This document shows positions 1 through 5,494 of a DNA stretch of 5,508 bases, one piece after another. Every line of letters starts with the position of its first letter. Position 1 is the first letter of the stretch. Made by a program: the position numbers and the translations under genes. Below the pieces are notes generated by a model that saw only the letters and a list, made by a program, of their open reading frames with translations, searched no databases and was not told the DNA's origin. Source of the stretch: Williamwhitmania sp035530955 (GTDB lineage Bacteria; Bacteroidota; Bacteroidia; Bacteroidales; Williamwhitmaniaceae); the NCBI GenBank assembly GCA_035530955.1, contig DATKTT010000031.1, forward strand, positions 1 to 5,508, in the 5' to 3' direction.

Positions 1-13
1 AAAACATTTCGAT

Positions 14-1375
14 ATGAATCACCTTAAGTTGAATCTCGAAGGAGTTTACCCCTTCGTGTCCAAAGACAAGATTTACGCCTTAAAGGCAAAGGTTGAAGAG
101 AGCCAAAGGCTCCTGCATAGCCAGACCGGCAAAGGAAACGATTTCCTTGGATGGCTGCACCTTCCATCGTCCATTACACAGGAGCAACTGAACGGCATTG
201 TTGGGTCGGCACAGGCCCTTTCGCAAGCGGTTGAAGTTGTTGCCGTAATTGGTATTGGTGGCTCCTACCTTGGTGCCAAAGCTGTAATCGAAGCGCTAAC
301 CCACACCTTTAGCCACCTGCTCGATAAGAGTGAGTTTCCGCACGTAGTATTTGCTGGCCAAAACATTGGCGAGGATTACCACTTCGAACTATTGGAGCTC
401 ATGGAGCGAAAGTCGGGGGCTGCCATCGTTATCAGCAAGTCAGGTACCACCACCGAGCCAGCTCTAGCCTTCAGGCTCTTAAAGAACCACCTCGAAGGAA
501 AATATTGCAAGTCGGTGGCCAAGAACCGTATTGTGGCTATTACCGATGAGGCTAAGGGTGCGCTCCACAGCCTAGCCAAACAGGAAGGCTACAAAACCTT
601 TGTTATTCCCGACAATGTTGGTGGCCGCTACAGCGTGCTTACCCCCGTTGGATTGCTCCCCATTGCCGTGGCAGGATTCAACATCCACGAGCTGGTAAGA
701 GGTGCACAGGATATGGAAAAATTTTTAATGGAGGCTCCCTTTGAAGAGAACCCCGCCATGCTCTACGCTGCTGCCCGCAACGCTCTATACAGCGAAGGTC
801 GCAAGATGGAGATTCTTGCCAACTTTGAGCCCAAGTTGCACTTCATGACCGAGTGGTGGAAGCAGCTCTACGGCGAGAGCGAAGGCAAGGAAGGGAAGGG
901 AATATTCCCCGCTGGTGTAGACTTTACCTCCGACCTTCACTCCATGGGCCAATACATTCAGGAGGGTGAACGCTTCTTCTTCGAAACGGTAATTAGCGTA
1001 ACCAAACCTCAACACCAAATGGTTATCCCAACCGACAAGGACAACCTTGATCAGCTAAACTTCCTGTCGGGCAAGCGCTTCCACCAAATTAACAAGATGG
1101 CCGAGCTGGGCACCAAGATTGCCCACATCGACGGTGGCGTTCCAAACCTCCACCTCGAGATTCCCGAAATTAACGAGTATAACCTCGGTGCCATGATCTA
1201 CTTCTTCGAGAAGGCCTGTGCCCTGAGCGGCTACACGCTAGGCGTAAACCCATTCGATCAGCCGGGCGTAGAGGCATACAAGAAGAATATGTTTGCGCTT
1301 CTGAACAAACCGGGATTCGAAAAGCAGGGCGATGAGCTCCGCAAGAGGCTAGGAATGTTCTTGGGGTCAAAGTAA
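14..1375 (+). CDS. pgi: Glucose-6-phosphate isomerase
   Basis: Cytoplasmic enzyme interconverting glucose 6-phosphate and fructose 6-phosphate in glycolysis and gluconeogenesis. The 453-residue protein matches the short bacterial form (about 450 residues, as in Bacillus) rather than the ~550-residue E. coli/animal form. Visible landmarks are the phosphosugar-binding stretch IGIGGSYLGAK (79-89), the SIS-type phosphate loop SKSGTTTEP (141-149), GGRYSVLTPVG (203-213), YGESEGK (286-292), SDLHSMGQ (306-313) and NPFDQPGVEAYK (412-423). By comparison with the animal enzyme, the catalytic residues should be Glu288, His309 and Lys423, all present. The ATG at 14 places the N-terminus where the family usually starts; only 13 bases precede it and they hold no Shine-Dalgarno sequence. 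In some Bacteroidales this gene follows lysS and gpsA, so it may be the last gene of an operon entering from the left (inference). The TAA stop falls inside a heptanucleotide array, and a strong terminator follows. Confidence 0.97.
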   Translation: MNHLKLNLEGVYPFVSKDKIYALKAKVEESQRLLHSQTGKGNDFLGWLHLPSSITQEQLNGIVGSAQALSQAVEVVAVIGIGGSYLGAKAVIEALTHTFSHLLDKSEFPHVVFAGQNIGEDYHFELLELMERKSGAAIVISKSGTTTEPALAFRLLKNHLEGKYCKSVAKNRIVAITDEAKGALHSLAKQEGYKTFVIPDNVGGRYSVLTPVGLLPIAVAGFNIHELVRGAQDMEKFLMEAPFEENPAMLYAAARNALYSEGRKMEILANFEPKLHFMTEWWKQLYGESEGKEGKGIFPAGVDFTSDLHSMGQYIQEGERFFFETVISVTKPQHQMVIPTDKDNLDQLNFLSGKRFHQINKMAELGTKIAHIDGGVPNLHLEIPEINEYNLGAMIYFFEKACALSGYTLGVNPFDQPGVEAYKKNMFALLNKPGFEKQGDELRKRLGMFLGSK

Positions 1376-1417
1376 CTGGTTACTAAAAAGTGACGGGTAA
1401 CGAGTGACCCGTTACCG
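1372..1417 (+). repeat. GTNAC heptanucleotide array over the pgi stop
   Basis: Six units with a 7-base period and the core GTNAC: GTAACTG (1372), GTTACTA (1379), a four-A break (1386-1389), then GTGACGG (1390), GTAACGA (1397), GTGACCC (1404) and GTTACCG (1411). The pgi stop TAA (1373-1375) is part of the first unit. Because GTAAC and GTTAC are reverse complements, units can pair: GGTAAC (1396-1401) with GTTACC (1411-1416), or alternatively ACGGGT (1393-1398) with ACCCGT (1407-1412). No T-run follows, so this is not itself a classical terminator. It resembles the short tandem heptamer repeats known between genes in filamentous cyanobacteria, but a link is not claimed. Confidence 0.7.
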
Positions 1418-1431
1418 AATTTAATAGCATT

Positions 1432-1464
1432 AAGGAGAGGGACTTCGGTTACCTCTCCTTTTTT
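1432..1464 (+). terminator. Rho-independent terminator of pgi
   Basis: A perfect 9-bp stem, AAGGAGAGG (1432-1440) with CCTCTCCTT (1452-1460), encloses a small inner helix AC/GT closed by a C(UUCG)G tetraloop (1443-1448), an unusually stable loop. A T-run (1459-1464) follows directly on the plus strand. There is no matching A-run on the left, so it should work only in the plus direction, ending the transcript that carries pgi 57 bases after its stop codon. Confidence 0.9.
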
Positions 1465-1741
1465 CGTTTCGAGTAGTAGTTATTTCTTGAGGAAGTGGGT
1501 ATTTCATTGGTTAATTAGCTAATTTACAAACTATCCCAATTCTTTAATTCCCAAATTTATTTCCCCACCCTTGCTTTACGTGCTTTAGATTGGGATGTTT
1601 ACGAGGCTAGGTGATACCTGCAACATTCAGCGCTTGCCCTTCAGTAAATCATTCGTAATTTTAACAGCCAGCAATGAGCCACAACATGCTTTTGCTGACA
1701 AACAACAATATCTCTTCTTCTCCAATCACAATTAGCATCCC
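1465..1741. other. AT-rich intergenic stretch, no gene seen
   Basis: Together with the repeat and terminator before it, this makes a 366-base gap between pgi and the next gene. No convincing reading frame is present on either strand. It holds a 12-bp perfect palindrome, AATTAGCTAATT (1513-1524), an 8-bp inverted repeat pair, ATCCCAAT (1533-1540) and ATTGGGAT (1589-1596), and a weak candidate promoter (1633-1663). Nothing here can be assigned a function from sequence alone. Confidence 0.6.
1633..1663 (+). promoter_or_regulatory. Weak candidate promoter for the GNAT-like gene
   Basis: CTTG (1633-1636), a 19-base spacer, then TAATTTTA (1656-1663). Each box differs by one base from the Bacteroidota consensus TTTG / TAnnTTTG, with the expected spacing. 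Transcription would start near 1670, giving a leader of roughly 70 bases before the ATG at 1742. In AT-rich sequence such near matches can arise by chance. Confidence 0.3.
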
Positions 1742-2227
1742 ATGGCCCCAACCAACCTAGAGCGCATGATTCAACTGGCCGACGAGGTTTTTGCCACCAA
1801 GAACGACCCCGACCAGCTCAGCATAAACCCGAAGGTAATTAAGCGGCTGCACAAGATTCATCCAGCCACCGTTTCCGAGTACAACAATGAAAATGGCCCG
1901 GTAGCGTGGGTCTTGCTTATACCCACCACACTCGAGCTAATGAACCGTTTCCTCGAATGCCGCATTACTGAGCGGGAACTCTTTAACCTTACACCCCTGA
2001 ATACACCTTATGAGGCGCTTTACCTATGCTCTGCACTGGTGCTAGAGGAATATCGAAAGAAGGGTATTACCAAACGGCTCCTACTAAACGCTGTTGAGCA
2101 AATGCGAAAGAACCATCCTCTAAAATCGCTATTTGTATGGCCTTTTACCAAGGAGGGTGATTGGGCGGCGGAGGCAATTGCAAACCAACTCGGACTACCC
2201 CTCTACAAGAGGGCAGTAGAACATTAG
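1742..2227 (+). CDS. GNAT-like acetyltransferase-fold protein, function unknown
   Basis: A soluble 161-residue protein with no signal peptide or membrane segment. Its C-terminal half has the outline of a GNAT fold: a hydrophobic strand ALYLCSALVL (92-101) running into YRKKGITKRLL (104-114), which matches the acetyl-CoA-binding motif A (R/Q-x-x-G-x-G/A) at Arg105 and Gly108. The strand LKSLFVWPF (127-135) and the closing ANQLGLPLYKR (147-157) sit where GNATs have motif B. The final G/A of motif A is Thr110, a departure. The N-terminal half (1-90) is not a standard GNAT start, and HPATVSEY (40-47) and NGPVAWVLLIP (51-61) look well structured. The ATG at 1742 has no Shine-Dalgarno sequence, as is normal in this phylum. 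Substrate and acetyltransferase activity are not predictable. It stands alone and converges on the next minus-strand gene. Confidence 0.8.
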   Translation: MAPTNLERMIQLADEVFATKNDPDQLSINPKVIKRLHKIHPATVSEYNNENGPVAWVLLIPTTLELMNRFLECRITERELFNLTPLNTPYEALYLCSALVLEEYRKKGITKRLLLNAVEQMRKNHPLKSLFVWPFTKEGDWAAEAIANQLGLPLYKRAVEH

Positions 2228-2233
2228 GGGGAA

Positions 2234-2261
2234 GGTTTCTGGTTTCTGGTTTCTGGTTCCT
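2234..2261. repeat. GGTTTCT heptanucleotide tandem repeat
   Basis: Three perfect copies of GGTTTCT (2234, 2241, 2248) and a fourth degenerate copy GGTTCCT (2255-2261). The array begins six bases after the stop codon of the GNAT-like gene. The unit differs from the GTNAC heptamers elsewhere in the window, but the 7-base period and the position at a gene's 3' end are the same. Confidence 0.85.
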
Positions 2262-2327
2262 AATTTGGCTTCACCGAACTCGCAAGCTCGGTTCTAGTTT
2301 GGCTACACCGACTTGTCCCAAAATTAG
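2260..2327. repeat. 68-base element with inverted-repeat ends and internal repeats
   Basis: The ends CTAATTTGG (2260-2268) and CCAAAATTAG (2318-2327) are inverted repeats pairing over 9 bp with a single bulged A. Inside are two direct copies of TTTGGCTwCACCGA (2264-2277 and 2298-2311; 13 of 14 bases identical, w = T then A) and an imperfect 20-bp palindrome ACCGAACTCGCAAGCTCGGT (2273-2292; 8 of 10 pairs match). It lies between two convergent genes. It could be a small REP- or MITE-like element, or a folded structure at the shared 3' end. No target-site duplication and no T-run are visible. Confidence 0.5.
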
Positions 2328-2352
2328 TCAAGCATTATGGAGGCTGGCAATT

Positions 2353-2387
2353 TTGTCACTTGTCACTTTCCACTTTCCATTTCACCC
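2353..2387 (-). repeat. Heptanucleotide array over the STAS-like gene stop
   Basis: Read on the minus strand there are five consecutive 7-base units: GGGTGAA (2387-2381), ATGGAAA (2380-2374), GTGGAAA (2373-2367), GTGACAA (2366-2360) and GTGACAA (2359-2353). The last two are identical and share the GTNAC core of the array after pgi. The TGA stop of the minus-strand gene (2365-2363) lies inside a GTGACAA unit, and the last seven residues of that protein are read from the array. Confidence 0.7.
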
Positions 2388-2827
2388 TTCATCTCCTTAA
2401 TAATGGAATCAAACTCCCCGTGGGAAAGGTCTGTATCGACCCAGCGAAGGGCAGCACCGACCGTGCTTACAACCTTTATTGTTTGAGGAAGCATTTGTTC
2501 GAACTGCTGGAAGAGGGTAACAATAGCCACCTGATTTGGCGTTTGGGTTAATATGGCATTTCGGCGAACGCCTACCGACTGGGGGTTAGCCAACAAAAAC
2601 TCGGCATATGACCAGATGTCTTGCTTAGAAACGTTGAAGGCGAAGTTTCGTATGTCTGTTATGATGTTGTAGTTGGGCGAATATGAAAAGTCAGCAGCCT
2701 GTGTCTTTCTAAAATTTTTGGCATCATCAACAGTGCCTACCCCTTGATGATACTCAATTACCAATAACTTCTCCTTGATAATTTTGTAGTTCCCCCTATG
2801 GGCATTGCTGTATATGCATGCATCCAT
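2363..2827 (-). CDS. Small STAS/SpoIIAA-like domain protein, function unknown
   Basis: About 154 residues, soluble. The body from NYKIIKEKLLVIEY onward reads like a single STAS/SpoIIAA-like alpha/beta domain: a first strand (KLLVIEYHQG), a helix (VDDAKNFRK), a central strand with an Asp-Arg pair (YNIITDIRNF), a helix (KQDIWSYAEFL), a strand (QVAIVTLF) and a closing VVSTVGAALRWV helix. Stand-alone proteins of this shape are frequent in bacteria and mostly uncharacterised; some STAS domains act in partner switching, but no partner is encoded here. This assignment is from fold pattern only. The first in-frame ATG is at 2827. The frame stays open up to a TTG at 2929, but that adds 34 residues that do not look like part of the domain. 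A TAnnTTTG box lies 37 bases upstream of the ATG. The last residues, GEMESGK, come from a heptanucleotide repeat. Confidence 0.7.
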   Translation of the reverse strand: MDACIYSNAHRGNYKIIKEKLLVIEYHQGVGTVDDAKNFRKTQAADFSYSPNYNIITDIRNFAFNVSKQDIWSYAEFLLANPQSVGVRRNAILTQTPNQVAIVTLFQQFEQMLPQTIKVVSTVGAALRWVDTDLSHGEFDSIIKEMKGEMESGK

Positions 2828-2863
2828 AAAATATGAAATATATGTCCGGTTGACTGTCGTAAC

Positions 2864-2871
2864 CAAAAATA
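2864..2871 (-). promoter_or_regulatory. Possible -7 promoter box for the STAS-like gene
   Basis: On the minus strand the sequence is TATTTTTG, a match to the Bacteroidota -7 consensus TAnnTTTG, 36 bases before the ATG at 2827. No TTTG is found about 19 bases further upstream, so only half of the promoter is supported. A second match, TATCTTTG, lies at 2921-2914. Confidence 0.3.
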
Positions 2872-3069
2872 AGACATTTCGAAAAGCAGCTGGCTCCTGA
2901 TTAACGAGGAATCCAAAGATATTGACCAACCAATAAAATTAGTGACAAGCAGATCGCCGTAGGTTAAAACTTACATGGCCAGACACAAAATCGTAGAGCA
3001 GCGAAGTAAACGAGGAAAAATAGAAGTGAATTTGTTTCGGCATTAATAGCCAATGTTGATGAAGATGCA

Positions 3070-3810
3070 TTACTTCTTCTTGTAAGCCATGCCTGTAAGC
3101 GAAACCGATGCCGGATCGCCATATGGATGGCTCACAACCCTGTTTGTTACAAGTACGCATTGGGCACCAAGAAGGGCAGCCTTTTTCTGAAGCGTGATGG
3201 TGGCACTTCGTTCCAGCCACTTTGGTGTCGCGTAGGTATCTCTCTCCCCAGCGGCGTATGCCTGCACTTCGCCTAACTCTAACATGCCAGCAACCTGTTC
3301 AAGCTTATGCACTACTTTTACATCACGCCAACCGGGGATATCAGGAATCTCCACCTCTCTCGTGGAGATAATGTCAACCCTACCCGACTTGTAGATAATT
3401 TTATTTACCTCGCGACGATCAACCTCAACCATTTTGGTGTCACCAGGAAAGGAGTAGTATAGATTTTTTAGGGTAAACTTCATAAAGTTGGCCAGAATTT
3501 TCTTCCCCGATAGCATAACAATGGTATCCGTCTTCCCATTATCATTGGTATTGGTAACCTCTACCATAGAACCATCCGACAAATTGAACGAGGCAGAGTT
3601 TGACGTGGTAATTTTCTGCTTAAGGGAATCGGCAACGGTAGAAGAATCAACAGCTACATTTTGAATAGGCGTCATACTAACCTTGCTAGCCCCAACCGTA
3701 TCCGTTGAATGCTGAATAGTATCCTTAATAACCAAGGTGGAATCCGGCGTTTGAGCATTAAGTATGGTAGAAAAGCCAGCTAGAAGCAAGGTAGAAAGTA
3801 GAATTCGCAT
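3070..3810 (-). CDS. Secreted hypothetical protein with Bacteroidota-type C-terminal domain
   Basis: 246 residues. The N-terminus MRILLSTLLLAGFSTILNAQ is a Sec signal peptide with a probable signal peptidase I site after Ala19. There is no lipoprotein cysteine and no further membrane segment, so a periplasmic location is likely. A low-complexity Ser/Thr/Asp-rich linker (about 21-75) follows. Residues 100-150 (SGKKILANFMKFTLKNLYYS, then VDRREVNKIIYKSGRVDII) fit a small beta module common in Bacteroidota secreted proteins, where an Ile-x-Tyr-x-x-Gly strand is typical. The C-terminal part contains LERSATITLQKKAALLGAQCVLVT (split here: LERSATITLQKK at 199-210, AALLGAQCVLVT at 211-222), an Ala-rich helix followed by LGA and a hydrophobic strand, as in RcsF/YbjQ-like folds; this resemblance is only a suggestion. 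Function is unknown. A consensus promoter lies directly upstream. Confidence 0.85.
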   Translation of the reverse strand: MRILLSTLLLAGFSTILNAQTPDSTLVIKDTIQHSTDTVGASKVSMTPIQNVAVDSSTVADSLKQKITTSNSASFNLSDGSMVEVTNTNDNGKTDTIVMLSGKKILANFMKFTLKNLYYSFPGDTKMVEVDRREVNKIIYKSGRVDIISTREVEIPDIPGWRDVKVVHKLEQVAGMLELGEVQAYAAGERDTYATPKWLERSATITLQKKAALLGAQCVLVTNRVVSHPYGDPASVSLTGMAYKKK

Positions 3811-3829
3811 AGCAAAAATTGTTTAGCTA

Positions 3830-3860
3830 CAAAAGTAGGAAGTTTACCTCTCTATGCAAA
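3830..3860 (-). promoter_or_regulatory. Consensus Bacteroidota sigma-70-type promoter
   Basis: On the minus strand: TTTG (3860-3857), exactly 19 bases, then TACTTTTG (3837-3830), a perfect match to the phylum's -33 TTTG and -7 TAnnTTTG boxes. Transcription should begin near 3824, leaving a leader of only about 14 bases before the ATG at 3810. That leader has no Shine-Dalgarno sequence. It drives the secreted-protein gene. Confidence 0.8.
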
Positions 3861-4081
3861 TTTGCTTTCCCCAAAAAATGTTAACAGTATCGCCAACCAT
3901 TTGTTGCCGCAATTATATCTTGTGGCATAGGGTTTGCATTGTAGCGGCATTAGTAACTATTGATATTGTCGACGAGATCATTAGTCCAAAACGATTTTGA
4001 AGAGCTCTACCTAAGATAGTAATTCTTGTTACCATCTTTTTCAAATTATTGGCAAAGAAATCAGTTGGGAGGGAACTTTGC
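3861..4081. other. Intergenic stretch, no gene seen
   Basis: Part of the 329-base gap between the COG2403 gene and the secreted-protein gene; the remainder of the gap is the promoter and terminator listed separately. A 62-codon minus-strand frame covers it, but its start lies inside the terminator stem and its translation shows no domain. The only structure I see is a weak stem, TGCCGCAAT (3905-3913) with ATTG plus CGGCA (3938-3949, three bases bulged). Confidence 0.6.
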
Positions 4082-4116
4082 AAAAAAGAAGTGGCCGACA
4101 TTGCTGTCGGCCACTT
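4082..4116 (-). terminator. Rho-independent terminator of the COG2403 gene
   Basis: Read on the minus strand, a perfect 12-bp stem AAGTGGCCGACA (4116-4105) and TGTCGGCCACTT (4100-4089) is closed by a GCAA loop, a GNRA-type tetraloop (4104-4101). A C-less T-run of six (4087-4082) follows after one C. It begins 23 bases after the stop codon of the gene at 4140 and should insulate the downstream secreted-protein gene from it. Confidence 0.93.
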
Positions 4117-4139
4117 TACCTTTTCGGAAAATCTTACTA

Positions 4140-5483
4140 CTACTTCTTCAGATTATGCTTCTTAACAAATTTCTCAAGAACGCCCTTAAGATCGGGTAGT
4201 CCTATTTCGGCCAAGTCGTAGTAAACACGGGTGGTAGGCTTCTTAATTTTGATAATACGGTTAAGGTCGATGGGTGTACCAATAATAACCGTATCGCAAT
4301 CGGTCTTATTAATGGTAGCCTCCAGATCCTTGAGCTGCTGCTCGCCGTACCCCATAGCTGGAAGAATGCGACCAATGTTGGGATAGATGTCGTAGGTTTC
4401 CTTGAGCTTACCAACAAGGAAAGGACGAGCCTCAACCTCTTCGGAAGCACCAAACTTGCGAGCAGCAATGGTACCTGCACCAATCTTCATTTCACCGTGG
4501 GTAAGGGTTGGGCCATCCTCAACAATTAGGCAGCGCTTGCCAGTAATAAGCTCTGGGTTGTCAACCATAATGGGCGAAGCAGCGTCAACCACAATAGCCT
4601 TGGGATTGCACTTGCGAATATTATCGCGAACAATCTGAATGCCTTCTGGTGCGGCAGAATCCATTTTATTGATAACTACCACGTCGGCCATACGAAGGTT
4701 AACCTCGCCAGGATAGTAAGAAACCTCATTACCAGGACGGTGTGGGTCGGCAACGGTAATGGTTAAATCGGGCTTATAAAAGGAGAAATCGTTGTTCCCA
4801 CCATCCCAAAGGATAACGTCGCAACCGCTGGGATCTTTCTCAGCCTCACGCAAAATAGCCTCATAGTCAACTCCAGCATAGATAACATTGCCGCGAACTA
4901 CATGGGGTTCATACTCCTCCATCTCTTCAATGGTGCACTTGTGCTTCTTAAGGTCTTCAACCACTGCAAAGCGTTGAACTTTTTGAGCAACAAGGTCGCC
5001 GTAAGGCATAGGGTGACGAACAGCCACGACCTTTAACCCTTGGTTCATTAAGTATTCAACAACCCGACGAGAGGTTTGCGACTTACCACAACCGGTACGT
5101 GTTGCCACCACAGCAATAACCGGCTTGGTGCTCTTAATCATGGTTTCGCTTGGACCAAGAAGCATGAAGTTTGCACCCGCAGCATTAACAATGGCGCTAA
5201 CGCCCATAACGCGGTTGTAGGGAACATCGGAGTAAGAAAAAACGCAGTCTTGAACCTTTAGCTCCTGTATCAGCTTAGGCAGGTCGTGCTCTACATAAAT
5301 CGGAATTCCATTTGGATAACCGTTACCGGCAAGCTCTGCAGGGTACTTTCTTCCATCGATGTCGGGAATTTGAGCAGCAGTAAACGCAACTACATTGTAA
5401 GCATCGTTATTACGAAAGAACGTGTTGAAGTTGTGAAAATCTCTTCCGGCAGCACCGATAATGATCACATTTCTCTTGGACAT
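4140..5483 (-). CDS. P-loop GTPase/cyclic 2,3-diphosphoglycerate synthetase homologue (COG2403)
   Basis: 447 residues, soluble, about the length of the archaeal family members. The N-terminus has a Rossmann-like start, NVIIIGAAGRDFHNF (5-19). A P-loop nucleotide-binding domain follows: Walker A ATRTGCGKS (127-135, with Ala replacing the usual first Gly), an acidic strand VILWDGGNND (223-232) and NKMD (272-275), which is the guanine-specifying N-K-x-D motif. The conserved phosphate-rich region ADPHRPGNEVSYYPGEVN (245-262) and the C-terminal VIIGTPIDLNRII (399-411) complete the family pattern. The characterised relative, cpgS of Methanothermus fervidus, uses ATP to close 2,3-diphosphoglycerate into the cyclic thermoprotectant. 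Bacterial homologues are usually labelled by similarity only, and their substrate is unproven. Family membership is well supported; the reaction is not. The ATG at 5483 is fixed by a strong ribosome-binding site. Confidence 0.88.
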   Translation of the reverse strand: MSKRNVIIIGAAGRDFHNFNTFFRNNDAYNVVAFTAAQIPDIDGRKYPAELAGNGYPNGIPIYVEHDLPKLIQELKVQDCVFSYSDVPYNRVMGVSAIVNAAGANFMLLGPSETMIKSTKPVIAVVATRTGCGKSQTSRRVVEYLMNQGLKVVAVRHPMPYGDLVAQKVQRFAVVEDLKKHKCTIEEMEEYEPHVVRGNVIYAGVDYEAILREAEKDPSGCDVILWDGGNNDFSFYKPDLTITVADPHRPGNEVSYYPGEVNLRMADVVVINKMDSAAPEGIQIVRDNIRKCNPKAIVVDAASPIMVDNPELITGKRCLIVEDGPTLTHGEMKIGAGTIAARKFGASEEVEARPFLVGKLKETYDIYPNIGRILPAMGYGEQQLKDLEATINKTDCDTVIIGTPIDLNRIIKIKKPTTRVYYDLAEIGLPDLKGVLEKFVKKHNLKK

Positions 5484-5487
5484 AATG

Positions 5488-5494
5488 CCTCCTT
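5488..5494 (-). promoter_or_regulatory. Strong Shine-Dalgarno sequence of the COG2403 gene
   Basis: On the minus strand AAGGAGG (5494-5488) precedes the ATG at 5483 by four bases. It is the only clear Shine-Dalgarno sequence among the four starts in this window with enough upstream sequence to judge, and it confirms the start codon. The window ends 14 bases further upstream, so the promoter is not visible. Confidence 0.85.

Noticed and set aside
376..1370. Minus-strand open frames opposite pgi
   Set aside because: Shadow frames of a clearly identified conserved gene.
1372..1417. CRISPR array or riboswitch at the pgi 3' end
   Set aside because: Units are only 7 bases with no spacers, and the position after a stop codon does not suit a riboswitch.
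2319..2355. Terminator between the convergent genes (CAAAATT / AATTTTG)
   Set aside because: A 7-bp all-weak stem with a 23-base loop is not a credible terminator.
2161..2400. Plus-strand 79-codon open frame
   Set aside because: It starts inside the GNAT-like gene and runs through the GGTTTCT repeats and the palindromic element; the residues are a by-product of repeat DNA.
2939..3220. Minus-strand 93-codon open frame
   Set aside because: Half of it overlaps the well-supported secreted-protein gene in another frame, and its Cys/His-rich translation shows no recognisable domain.
3905..3949. Possible small RNA hairpin in the gap
   Set aside because: The stem is short with a three-base bulge, and neither a promoter nor a terminator frames it.
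3913..4101. Minus-strand 62-codon open frame in the gap
   Set aside because: Its start lies within the stem of the terminator, it has no ribosome-binding site or promoter, and its translation looks random.
4202..5261. Open frames on both strands inside the COG2403 gene
   Set aside because: Shadow frames of a conserved gene; none shows a domain.
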